DNA from: Mycocentrospora acerina
Taxonomy: Eukaryota; Ascomycota; Dothideomycetes; Pleosporales
Reading direction: 5' to 3'
Length of the DNA stretch: 64,000 nt
Assembly: GCA_022701365.1 (NCBI GenBank)
Contig: JAKUHH010000150.1
Coordinates: 1,116,001 to 1,180,000 of the forward strand
Both the position numbers and the translations under genes were made by a program. This document shows positions 55,677 to 64,000 of this stretch, in pieces (the first letter of the stretch is position 1; every line of letters starts with the position of its first letter). The notes beneath the pieces were generated by a model. That model had not been told where the DNA came from, made no database searches, and worked only from the letters and a program-made list of their open reading frames with translations.

Positions 55677-57256
55677 TCAATTCGTATCCAACACCTTGTG
55701 CAAGACGCTGCCCAGTACACCTCGGACACGCGTCGGGTTCTCTTGTGCCGTCGTCAATACAACCGCTGCACTGAGCGCAAATGCAAGGTGCTCTTTCCAT
55801 TGGTGTTCGGGGAGATACAGACGAGGGAACCATGTAGCGGCTGCCCTGGGTAGGACAAAGAGAGCAATCTCGAGACGGCGCTTGGATTCTTCGACGAGCA
55901 CGCTGAGCCCGCAGCAAAGGCAGCCAGCCAACACGCAAAGACCAGAGTCCCACATTTGTGGCGTGACGGATTTGGAGGTGAAGAGTTTTGGGCCGAGGCG
56001 GGTGCGTGACAAACACACGCCATAGTAGAATGACGCAATGAAAGCGCCTAGGAATGCCGAGTGCTTTGAGGCTTCTCCGAGGGCCTTGAGTAGAGCACCT
56101 TGTGTCAAGCCTGCGAGTCTGTTGTTGGGTCGACAAGTCTTCTTCACATGTTTGGCCAAGATGATGGCCTGCAGGGGAAAGTAGATTTTGGCGGCAAACG
56201 CCCAGCCCCGCCAGAAGCGCCACACTGCATGCTTCTCGCAGCTCTTTGTACGGCCCATGTGCACGATCTCGCATGGGACTGGAATAGTTTTGGCGGGATC
56301 GCCCAGATCTTCTGGCAGGCCGTAGTCACGGGCCATGGAGCCTAGAAGAGGGGCCAAGCCTGTATCCTTGCCGTACTGGAATGTACCGTACCGAGCGTGG
56401 CGAAGAGCAAGTATGAGGCGATGGTCGAGCTCTGCTGCAGCAGATATCCATGCATTGTAACTTGGGGGCATTCGGCTAGGCGAGTAGAACCACGACCACA
56501 TGATGGTTGCCGCCGAGAAGCAGAACAAAAGGGTTGGGACGCTACGAGCGGCTTTTCGCAATCTGGATTCTGCCTTGAGCGGTGCATGATCCCACGTGGT
56601 GCTCAAGACAATGTCTAGGGCTCGGACGGCAGAAAAGAGGGTCAGGTCCATTGTTCTGCCGGCGAGGTCAACCCGAGACAGGGACCTTGCGTGGAGTGTC
56701 GCTTCATCTACGACTGCACATGTTGCCTCTGGTGGTTCGTCGAATGGACCGGGTTCAAGTGCATCCAGACGATGCAGGGGGGCTGGGTATGCTCCAGATG
56801 CATGCGTGAGTCTGAGCGATGGAGGGGCACTGTTCAACAAGGCAAAGGAAGCGGATGCTGAGAGGAGAGCTGCTACAAATCTTGCACATACGGCGGCCGT
56901 GCGGAAGTCGCATGCTTGGGGAGCGGACTTGACGGAACGCAGTGCAGTGAAGACGAGGGCTTTGAGGGGAAGCTGGAGCAAGGTCGAGCCGCCAATCAGG
57001 GTGGCACAGAAGGTTGGGAATCGGTGGACGGCTAGTGCTCGCTGAAAGATGTTGACCAGCTGTCGTCGACCTCTGCGATAAGCATTTGCCCACAACCCTG
57101 CCCAGTAAGAGCACTCACCTGCAACCAGGTAGCCCGCAGCGTCAACTTTCTCTTGCCGAGGAAAAGAAACAGGACGTGCAGAAGCCGCGGAGTGGTGGTT
57201 GACAGTAAGCCTAGGAGATACGCAGTGGCAAGACTGGGGTGAACCAATGTCAGCAT
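55677..57256 (-). CDS. TMEM135-like integral membrane protein
   Basis: Minus-strand exons 57119-57256 and 55677-57059 give 506 aa; the 59-bp intron is phase 0. The signature is PCEIVHMGRTKSCEKHAVWRF..., a cysteine/histidine motif followed by WAFAAKIYFPLQAI, as in the TMEM135/PMP24-like family of peroxisomal and mitochondrial membrane proteins. Several hydrophobic segments are spread along the chain (LATAYLLGLLSTTT, RFVAALLSASASFALL, TLLFCFSAATIMWSW, LGAFIASFYYGVCL, SGLCVLAGCLCCGLSVLV, LAFALSAAVVLTT). The start is uncertain: 57256 is the first ATG of the frame, but the frame remains open upstream, so a further 5' exon is likely. Splicing to CTGGTC (57059) gives TWLQLVNIFQRAL. Confidence 0.7.
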
Positions 57257-58493
57257 GGAATCATCGGTAGACTTGCAGGTGTCAGATGTGGAGTTGTTGG
57301 TGCTGTGCTGGGCTGGGACGTGATTGGCTGACTGACGGTTTGGCAAGCGCAAGATGGCTCGGAGGAGATTTGTGAGCCATTGCAGAGCGCGTGCGGTGGA
57401 TCTGGCTGCTGTGAAGGCAGGACCAGGGACGAGGCAGGGAAACGGGCCCCTGGCTCGGACGTGACGGCTGGGGCAATGTTAAGAGAAGGAGACGGTGACT
57501 TAGGGCAATATCAGCCGACGTGACGGAGCGTCTTGGGAGGGAGCGGCAGCGCTAAGGCAGGACCGAGAAGGTTCAAGGGCGAGGGCGTGGGCATGACTCG
57601 GAGGGGGATCAGTGACATGTGCTCGAATGAAGTTTGTGTCGACGGAGCGGGACACGGGGGGACACGGGGGGCATGGGGGGACATGCGGAGATGGCACGGG
57701 GGTCGCGGGCAGTGCATGAACCACGACGAAGATGGCGAAGATGCAGACGGGGAGGCCATGGACTCCGCTGGGTGCGCACAGCTACAGCTACAACTGCAAC
57801 TGCAACTGGAGACGGCGTGCGCTGGGCTTGGCACCGGGCGACGAATCTGGGGTAAACGGCTAGAGCGAAAGCTAGAAGCCAAAAGCCACGCTAGTGCTCG
57901 GCACGTGTCGGCTGGAGGATTGCCAGCCTGCGTCTTTTCGAGCATGTGACAGTCGCGCACGACTGCACGAGTACATTGTCCATTGCCATCGCCGCCGCTT
58001 CCCCACAGCCCTCTCTCCACAGCTGCCACTCTGGGCTCGGCGGACGCGCACCGGGGATGAGCTGCTTACCACCAACTGGCCTGTCCCGCGAGCTCGTCGT
58101 CACCGCACCCACCCAGCCCGCTGCGTCGCATCCACGGCCGTCCTTTTCCTGCGTCCCTGGCCTGCCTGGCGTTGCGCGCAACAGAGGCCTCAACAGCAGC
58201 CGCGCAGACGCACTCTAAGCAGCCCCAAGCCATCAGCGCCCGCGCCCAGCCAAGCCCTCTGCGTGCTGCTGCCGCCGGCAAGTCGAAGCCGCGCCAGTCC
58301 GCCGCCAACGCCCGACTCTGCGCGCTCGACCTGCAACCCTGTGCGCCCGACTTGCAACGCTCAACACCCACCGCCCAACCCCCGCCGCTCGACTCTCTGG
58401 CCCTCCCTCCCCGCAGCCAAGCTGGAGACGCTCTTTCCCCAGCCGTTCGCGGGCCCCGCGGGAGACCAGGCCAGCGGCCGCCCTCGCCCCGCC
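57257..58493. promoter_or_regulatory. Divergent promoter region of the TMEM135-like and bHLH genes
   Basis: About 1.2 kb between divergent starts. It is GC-rich on the right, where a frame stays open for more than 300 bp before the bHLH start. That is composition, not coding. It contains the G-quadruplex motif at 57649-57680 and a short CAACTG repeat near 57785. Confidence 0.4.
57649..57680 (+). promoter_or_regulatory. G-quadruplex motif
   Basis: Four guanine runs lie on the plus strand: 57649-57651, 57656-57661, 57666-57671 and 57675-57680. Loops are ACAC, ACAC and CAT. This meets the strict G3+ N1-7 rule with long runs and short loops. It sits about 390 bp upstream of the TMEM135-like start and 810 bp upstream of the bHLH start. 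Confidence 0.85.
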
Positions 58494-59866
58494 ATGAACG
58501 ACAAGGACCCGCCGCCGTTTGGCTGTATGCCCGCCGCCCCAGCCATTGCCTGGGCACCGCGCTGACACTGCCTCCAGACACTTTTGACGGCTTCTTCGAC
58601 GCCGAACTCGCCTCCTTTGACGTCAACGGCCAGTCTCTCCTGAGCGACATGGAACACCAGTCGCTCACCGACTTCTTCTCCAACACCGACCCCTTCCACC
58701 TCTCCGACACGCACGCCTATCCTCTGCCTGCCGCCGACGCAAAGGACACGCCCGACGACTTTGCCAACTGGAGCAACTTTGTCACGCCCCCGACGGTCCA
58801 CAGCGTCTCGAGCACCATACCAGACCAGCCGCATCTGCACCACGCCTACGACCTGGACCACGCCTTTATCCACCCCTCTCACCCTGCCAACAACCACCTC
58901 GCCAACACCCACGACGACCTCCAGGCAGCGTCGACCCTCTTCAGCAACTCGCAGCCATCCTACTCCAACGGCACCTCTCACCCCTACCACTCCCTTGCAT
59001 GTACAAGCAGAAACGCGAGCACCAACGGCGCTGCCGAGTCCAGCCATGCACCCAAGCCATCCGTCTTCCCGTCAAATGGGCTGGTCTACGAGCAGCTCTC
59101 GGTGCTCATACCCAACCACAACGAACGCGGCACTACTGACGCGCGCATCGCCGCCCAGTGGGCTGCCAGCAATGGCGTCCATCAACACAACGCCGATTTT
59201 ACCACCCTGCTGCAGCGACCAAATCTGAAGCGATCCTATACGTTTGGCACCGACGACTCTTTCAACAACCCTGCCGGCTTCTCTGCGCCACGAGGCCAGG
59301 AGACCGAGGAGCAGGTCACGCGACGACTGCTGCACGACACACGCACCCTCGTGCCAGAAGGAAGAAGTGCCGAGGGGTCCGGGCCTAGTCCTGCTGGACG
59401 CGCACCGTCTGCTTTTGTCGAACCACCCAGCGATGATGACCAATCCGACGACGGCAGTTCCGAAGATGGGGAAGACGATGATCGGCAGATGAAGAAGCGC
59501 CGAAAAAGCAAACACAGTATCGGCAAGAGTGCGTCGCGCAAGGGCAATGCGCGCAATGGCAAAGGGCGCAAAGCATCAGTGGCCGAGGAGGGCAGCAAGA
59601 AGAAGCGAGCCTCGGCAGCGAGCCAGAGGATGCAGCGCGAGAATTTGACGGAAGAACAAAAGCGGAGTAACCACATTCTGTCTGAGCAAAAACGCCGGAA
59701 CCTAATCAAGCGGGGGTTTGACGATTTGCACGACCTTGTGCCTGAGATTCGCAATGGGGGGTTGAGCAAGAGCAGCGTATTGACCGAGGCAGCCAATTTC
59801 CTCGACAAGCTGATTGAGGAGAATGCGACATTTCGGCAGCTTGCTAGGGGGGTCAAGGGAGAGTGA
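58494..59866 (+). CDS. bHLH transcription factor (E-box type)
   Basis: Exons 58494-58524 and 58578-59866 encode 439 aa. Splicing (GTATGC donor, GCTGAC branch, CTCCAG acceptor, 53 bp) gives MNDKDPPPFGYTFDGFFD. The bHLH is at the C-terminus: EEQKRSNHILSEQKRRNLIK (basic region with H, E and R-R that read CACGTG-type E-boxes), GFDDLHDLVPEI, then SKSSVLTEAANFLDKLIEEN. It resembles fungal Ino2/Ino4/Mxl-type single-domain factors. The preceding 350 residues are disordered, S/P/H-rich, with an acidic patch (SDDDQSDDGSSEDGEDDD) next to a long basic stretch (MKKRRKSKHS) that should act as a nuclear signal. Targets are unknown. An unspliced frame from 58172 would add an unrelated P/A-rich N-terminus and is rejected. 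Confidence 0.85.
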
Positions 59867-61094
59867 GGAATAGCCTACTTTTTTTTCTTTTTTTTTAAAC
59901 TTTCTGCCGAGGATGTGGTGGTGTTGATATTAGCGTTGGTAGTGGTGGTGGTGATTGTGGTGGTGATTGTGATTGTGACTATGAGAAGAGGGTTTGTGGG
60001 TTTGTGGGTTTGATACCTGTGTATCGGAATGGACGGATGGACGGACGGACGGACGGACGGATGGACAGATGGAACGGGAGGAAGGAACGTTGGGAGTTTT
60101 ATATATATATTTGAGAATGCGATACCCCCGGGAAAAGAAAAAAGGAAGAAAGATGAATGTATATTATAGAAAGTTCTTGGTCTTATTATGGAATGGAACA
60201 AGTTTAATTATTTTTCTCTTTTTGCTGAACATGTGAAGGTGAGGGTGAAGGGGAAGGGGAAGGTGTTGGTGAAGGTGAAGGTGAGGGTGATGGTGATGGT
60301 AATAGTAATAAAAGTGAAAGTGAAAGAGAGAGAGAGAGAAAGAGAGAGAGAGAAAGAGAGAAAATAAGTGTACATGTATAACATAACGATTCATAACCTT
60401 TAAAATTGCAGAAAAGAAAATTAAGAAGTAAACAACAATAACTTTTTTTTCTTTCCTTCTTCTACTATATTTAATTTCTTGAGTAATGCTGTCCTACACA
60501 ACAAGTATATTATACATATATATATTTAACGCTAAGATGTGCTACATTGTAAACGAAACATTTGTTCAAATAAATACATGGAAGAATAGAAGAGGAAAAA
60601 AAAAAAAAATTGAATGGGGTATATACATCTCTCTTTCTCTCTTTGTCTCTCTGTATGACTGACTGACTGACAGACAGACTATCCCAACCGCACCATCTAC
60701 ATCTTACTTTATCCCAATTCCAATCCTAACTCTACCCTATCCAACCAAAAAGTGTATAACTATCCCAAACATGATGAGGAATATATAAATAAGAAAAAAA
60801 AGATACAAATGTATGTAAAAATGGTTATATATGCAGCAAGAAAAGAGGAAGGTGATTTTTAATAAAAAAAAAGTGAATAAAAAGAAGGGGGTAATATATA
60901 CACAGAAGACTAATTTATTCTCCTCTTCTGACCTGTCCTGTCCTGTACTGTCTTGTCCTCCATTTTCAGAGACCATGGTTCCAATGCCAATGCCAAATCC
61001 AAATCCAAATCCTCCTCTCTCTCTCCTCTGATACTAATCCATCATCATCCATCACTTCAACTCCCACTTTCATAACCATTCCATTCTATTCCAT
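59867..61094. repeat. Microsatellite-rich, AT-rich spacer
   Basis: This 1.2-kb spacer is almost entirely simple sequence. In order: T runs (59879-59896), GTGGTG-type runs (59920-59975), (GGAC)n at about 60030-60062, GGTGAA/GGTGAT runs (60237-60300), (GA)n at about 60322-60360, A runs (60597-60610), (GACT)n then (CAGA)n at about 60655-60680, and CCAAAT-type repeats (60980-61011). No gene is supported. Confidence 0.85.
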
Positions 61095-61623
61095 CTATTG
61101 CGTCGTAACATCATCTACTCGTACATCCCGCTGAGACTGTGATTGCGACTGCCTTGCCTTGTCCTGGAGCGGAAAGTGGTCTTGGACGGGGGTGCGGCGC
61201 TGGCTGTCTCTCCTGGTGGGGAGTGGGGGTGATGACAGGGGAGAAGAAGAGATGGCTTGGGCTTGGTGGAGGCGTTGTTCTGCGGCGCGGAGTTGGGCTT
61301 CGAGGGCTTCGAGTTCGGCCGTGTGGGTGTTGACTGCTTGTTTCCTTGAAGAAGAAAAAAAAAGAAAAAAGTGTTAGTTAAAAGTATTCTTATTGTTATT
61401 ATTATCATTGTTGCAGGAGGGAAATTACTTTTCAGAAACAGTCTTGTCGAGCACGTCGAGGGACGAGTCGGAGAGATTGAAGAGAGAGTCGAGTTCTGAC
61501 ATGAAGTTTAGGGCTATGGTGCTGCAAGGGGGGTTAGTGTCAGTGTGGAGGGGGTTTGGCGAGGGATAGGGCGTACGATTGTGGGCGGTTGGAAGGCTTC
61601 CAGTCAAGGTCGGGGTCGGACAT
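61095..61623 (-). CDS. Small coiled-coil protein, unrecognised
   Basis: Minus-strand exons 61577-61623, 61429-61521 and 61095-61344 encode 129 aa; introns are 55 and 84 bp, both interrupting codons. The spliced product begins MSDPDLDWKPSNRPQSTIA, then NFMSELDSLFNLSDSSLDVL, and a predicted coiled coil, KKQAVNTHTAELEALEAQLR. It ends in an S/P/R/Q-rich tail. None of the three pieces is open to the others without splicing, and all splice sites are canonical, which supports a real gene. I do not recognise the family. Size and coiled coil would suit a subunit of a larger complex, which is only inference. Confidence 0.65.
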
Positions 61624-62444
61624 GGTGGTGGGAGGGGATGAAGGGGTGGGCGAGGTGGAGGGATGCATGTGTATGTTTTTGTGTATATGTGTGCGTGTAG
61701 GTGAGATATTTTGGGGGGTACAAAGGTATGAATCCAAGGGTTATATGGGAGGGTTGTATGAGGGAGATGACGACAATAATGCTGGTAGTCTTGCAAACTT
61801 GGGGCAGATCAAGGATGTTTCAAGGAGAGCAGACAGGCAGACGGACAATGCAGACACGGCGGGGGAGCATGATATGGCCGTCCTGACGATAGGAATGCGA
61901 GCTGGCAATCTCCAGCAAAAGGGGGATGGATGTGGGCATTCCGTCGATCGTTATTCGAGGGGCGGAGGGGACGCTCAGGTCGCGCTGCAGTCTCGCCGAC
62001 GCCAAGCCGATAGATGGCAATGCAATGCAGCAGCAGTAGTCGTGGGAGTGATGGCAGCAGTAATATTGCAATATTAGCAGCTGGGCCGAGCAAAGGCGTC
62101 TGCCCGGGAGACATGCACTTGCATTTCCACCTACATTTCCACTTGCACCCTCAGACCCAGACCCAGACCTGGGCCCAGATGCACGTCCAAGCCCGGCTCC
62201 CGTCGATGATTGACGAGTGCAGGGTCAGCTCGCCCGGCGCGTCAAGACTGCCGCGTCCTGTGCAGCGCGCCGATTGGCGAACGAGGCAGGCGACGCTGGT
62301 TTGCAGAAACACCAAACAAGTTCCCAACAACACGCTGCCATCAACCGCCCGCCCACCGCCCGCCGTCCATCGCCGCCGCCCGTCGCCGCTGCCCATCGCC
62401 GCCGCCCATCGCCGTCTCGTGCCATGCTTGCGTGGCCATCGTAG
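61624..62444. other. Spacer with C-rich low complexity before the Q-rich gene
   Basis: About 820 bp with the promoters of two divergent genes. The right part is made of CCGCC/CATCG-type low-complexity sequence and leaves long chance frames open on both strands. The first exon of the next gene should lie here or between 62111 and 62512, but I could not fix it. Confidence 0.4.
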
Positions 62445-62758
62445 CCGCCCCCGACCGTCGCGCTGGCTCCTCCGCCCCAGCCCTCGCCTCGGCGCCGGGG
62501 CACGAGTGCGAGCGTCGCCGGCTACACGCACCTCGAGGCCCTGCTGCTGTTCCAGTCGCTGCACGCCTACGGCATCGCCCCGCCCGTCTTCGCCAAGATC
62601 TCGGACCTGCTGCAGCGCAACCCGGACGTCACCGACCAGCGCCACTACGAGCCCGCCCGCCTGAGCCCCGATGCCATCCGCGCCTTCTACGTCGCCCGCC
62701 TGAAGCGCGAGCTGGAAAACGACCGTGACCGCGACCGTGACCATGCCCACGACCACAC

Positions 62759-62790
<32 letters not shown>

Positions 62791-63789
62791 CCAACCCGCG
62801 CAAGCGCAAGGTCGCCAGCCCCAAGGCCTCGACGGTCCACGAGCTGCTGCAGCACCAGCACCTTGTGCCGCGCCTCGTCGAGAAGCTCTACGCCACCTAC
62901 CGCAGCGAGGCCACCGACCACCTGCGCGCCGAGGAGGACCGCTATGCCCGCCTGCAGCGCGAACTCCAGAGCATCGAGCGCGGCGAGTGCGACGACCAGC
63001 TGCAGGACCGCGCCGCCCGAGACGCCCCCTCGTCGCGAAGCCCCAGCCTGGCCACCAAGTCGCCCCGCCCGCCCAAGAGCCCGCTGCACCTGAAGCCCGA
63101 CCCCGACCCCGGCCAGCCGCCCCCGGCGCAGACCACGGCCGCCAGCGCATCGGGTGCGTCTGCACGGAAGAAGCGCGCTCCTCCAGGCCAGCGCCAGACA
63201 TCGTCCACGCCACAGCCAATTGCTGCCTCTCCACCCCTGCAGCACAGTCACCCACAGCCGCCCGTCGCCGCGCCTGGCTTCCAGCAGTTCCCGCCGCCTC
63301 CAACTGCCGCACCATACAACGGACCGCCGTACCCCCATCTCTCGCCTCACCCGCCAGGCCCGCAGTCGCAGTCGCAGTCGCAGCCGCCCCAGAACCTGCC
63401 TCCTCCGCCTGGCCCCCATCATGCCCACTCCCCGGTTGCAGGCCACCCCCCGGGTCCGTTCCAGCACCAACCAATCCAGCCCTATGTCGTAAATGGCGTC
63501 CCTCAGTACTCCCCGCAGTTTCCGCCAATGCACCAGCGCCCCCCTCATCAGTCGACTCCCGGGAGCCAGTCTCCAGGCGTGCAGACGCCGCAGCAACAAC
63601 AAAGAGCTTACTATCCACATTCAGCACAGCCATTGCACACTGCCCAACAACCCCAGGCACTTCAGCCTCCCCCTCAGGCTGGATTCATGCTGCCACCGTT
63701 CCAGGTGTCGCCACAGGATCCATCGCGTGTCCACCACCCGCCAGCTGTGCCGGCTACTCAATCCCAGGCATCTACTCCTGTGGGTAATA

Positions 63790-63871
<82 letters not shown>

Positions 63872-64000
63872 ACAACATCAACAACAACAACAATCACAGC
63901 AGCAGCAGCTGCCAGTATCAAGGCCACTTACACAAACACCCAGTACGTACAGACCTGGAGCACCGCCAATGCATCCGTTGCTTACCCAGGCTCGGCATTC
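62445..64000 (+). CDS. Glutamine-rich nuclear-type protein, 5' part (runs off the window)
   Basis: One frame is open from 62445 (after an in-frame TAG at 62442) to the window end, at least 515 codons. Coding character begins near 62514. No ATG precedes the conserved part, so the start codon must lie in an upstream exon that I could not fix. The N-terminal domain, GYTHLEALLLFQSLHAYGIA, then FAKISDLLQRNPDVTDQ, RLSPDAIRAFYVARLKREL and LVPRLVEKLYATYR, looks like a folded helical module of large fungal proteins. A DxDH-rich stretch, PRKRKVASP (nuclear-signal-like) and a long P/Q/H-rich region with a poly-Q tract follow. I recall similar N-termini in filamentous-fungal proteins annotated as bromodomain- or chromatin-related, but cannot verify this. 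The C-terminal domains are outside the window. Confidence 0.6.
62721..62786 (+). repeat. Arg-Asp then His-Asp dipeptide repeat in the Q-rich protein
   Basis: GAC-CGY and GAC-CAC codons alternate, encoding DRDRDRDHAH and then HTHDHDHDHDHDH. The low-complexity string sits between the N-terminal helical module and a basic KRK motif. Alternating histidine and aspartate could bind divalent metal, which is speculation. Confidence 0.95.
63792..63908 (+). repeat. CAG/CAA tract encoding poly-glutamine
   Basis: In the reading frame of the Q-rich protein, the tract encodes 28 glutamines, one histidine, five glutamines, one serine and four glutamines. CAG and CAA codons are mixed, which limits slippage. 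The same bases read on the other strand give the leucine-rich frame at 63621-63893, an artefact. Confidence 0.95.

Noticed and set aside
58172..58493. In-frame extension that would give the bHLH protein 564 aa
   Set aside because: The extension is P/A/R-rich composition from a GC-rich leader. Splicing 58525-58577 from the ATG at 58494 gives a compact start and uses good splice sites.
62151..63620. 489-codon open frame on the minus strand
   Set aside because: It is antisense to the Q-rich gene in GC-rich low-complexity DNA. Its W/R/V-rich composition and repeated V/G runs show no domain.
63621..63893. Leucine-run protein on the minus strand
   Set aside because: It is the reverse reading of the CAG/CAA tract.

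Overview
The window is nuclear DNA from a filamentous ascomycete (Pezizomycotina; probably Dothideomycetes, though the class is an inference from overall protein character). Genes are monocistronic, lie on both strands and are split by short introns, mostly 45-60 bp, with GT..AG ends and CTAAC/CTGAC-like branch sites. Protein families include fungal-specific ones (Cnl2/NKP2, Gag1-like clamp, fungal bZIP). There is no rRNA, CRISPR array, virus, complete transposon or secondary-metabolite cluster. I rebuilt the exon structures by hand. Every complete multi-exon model sums to a multiple of three and restores conserved family motifs across its junctions.

Layout. 1-485: five copies of a 97-bp tandem repeat. 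1-21 kb: a Dnf1-type P4-ATPase lipid flippase, the Sen1 RNA/DNA helicase, an unrecognised 751-aa protein with a C-terminal coiled coil, an allantoate/nicotinate-type MFS permease and glucosamine-6-phosphate N-acetyltransferase (GNA1). 21-27 kb: a bZIP factor with an unusual basic region, a J-domain/zinc-ribbon protein and a Gag1-clamp protein, separated by AT-rich spacers. 27-37 kb: a dense block holding RFC1 divergent from mitochondrial ribosomal protein L16, then sphingosine-1-phosphate lyase and Y-family DNA polymerase iota. 38-39 kb: a low-complexity protein with a PP1-docking motif. 39-42.5 kb: gene-poor, with coding-like fragments. 42.6-48.6 kb: an ARMH3/DUF1741 protein, nicotinamide riboside kinase, the chromatin reader Eaf3/MRG15 and the kinetochore protein Cnl2/NKP2. 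50-59.9 kb: an SREBP-type bHLH factor, a metallophosphoesterase, a secreted single-span glycoprotein, a TMEM135-like membrane protein and a second bHLH factor. 59.9-61.1 kb: a dense microsatellite cluster. 61-64 kb: a small coiled-coil protein and the 5' part of a large glutamine-rich protein that runs off the right edge.

How the genes relate. They do not form one pathway. Several act in genome maintenance (SEN1, RFC1, polymerase iota, EAF3, Cnl2/NKP2), and others in lipid and membrane biology (DNF1, S1P lyase, ARMH3-like, TMEM135-like). Neighbours often share divergent promoters. The RFC1/MRPL16 one carries two MluI cell-cycle boxes.

I found no clearly new multi-gene system. The most interesting items are small: a 6-bp micro-exon carrying a catalytic aspartate of polymerase iota, six consecutive SUMO-consensus tetrapeptides in Sen1, a stopless intron of 3n length inside the MRG domain of Eaf3, a textbook G-quadruplex motif in a divergent promoter, and a bZIP whose invariant asparagine is isoleucine.
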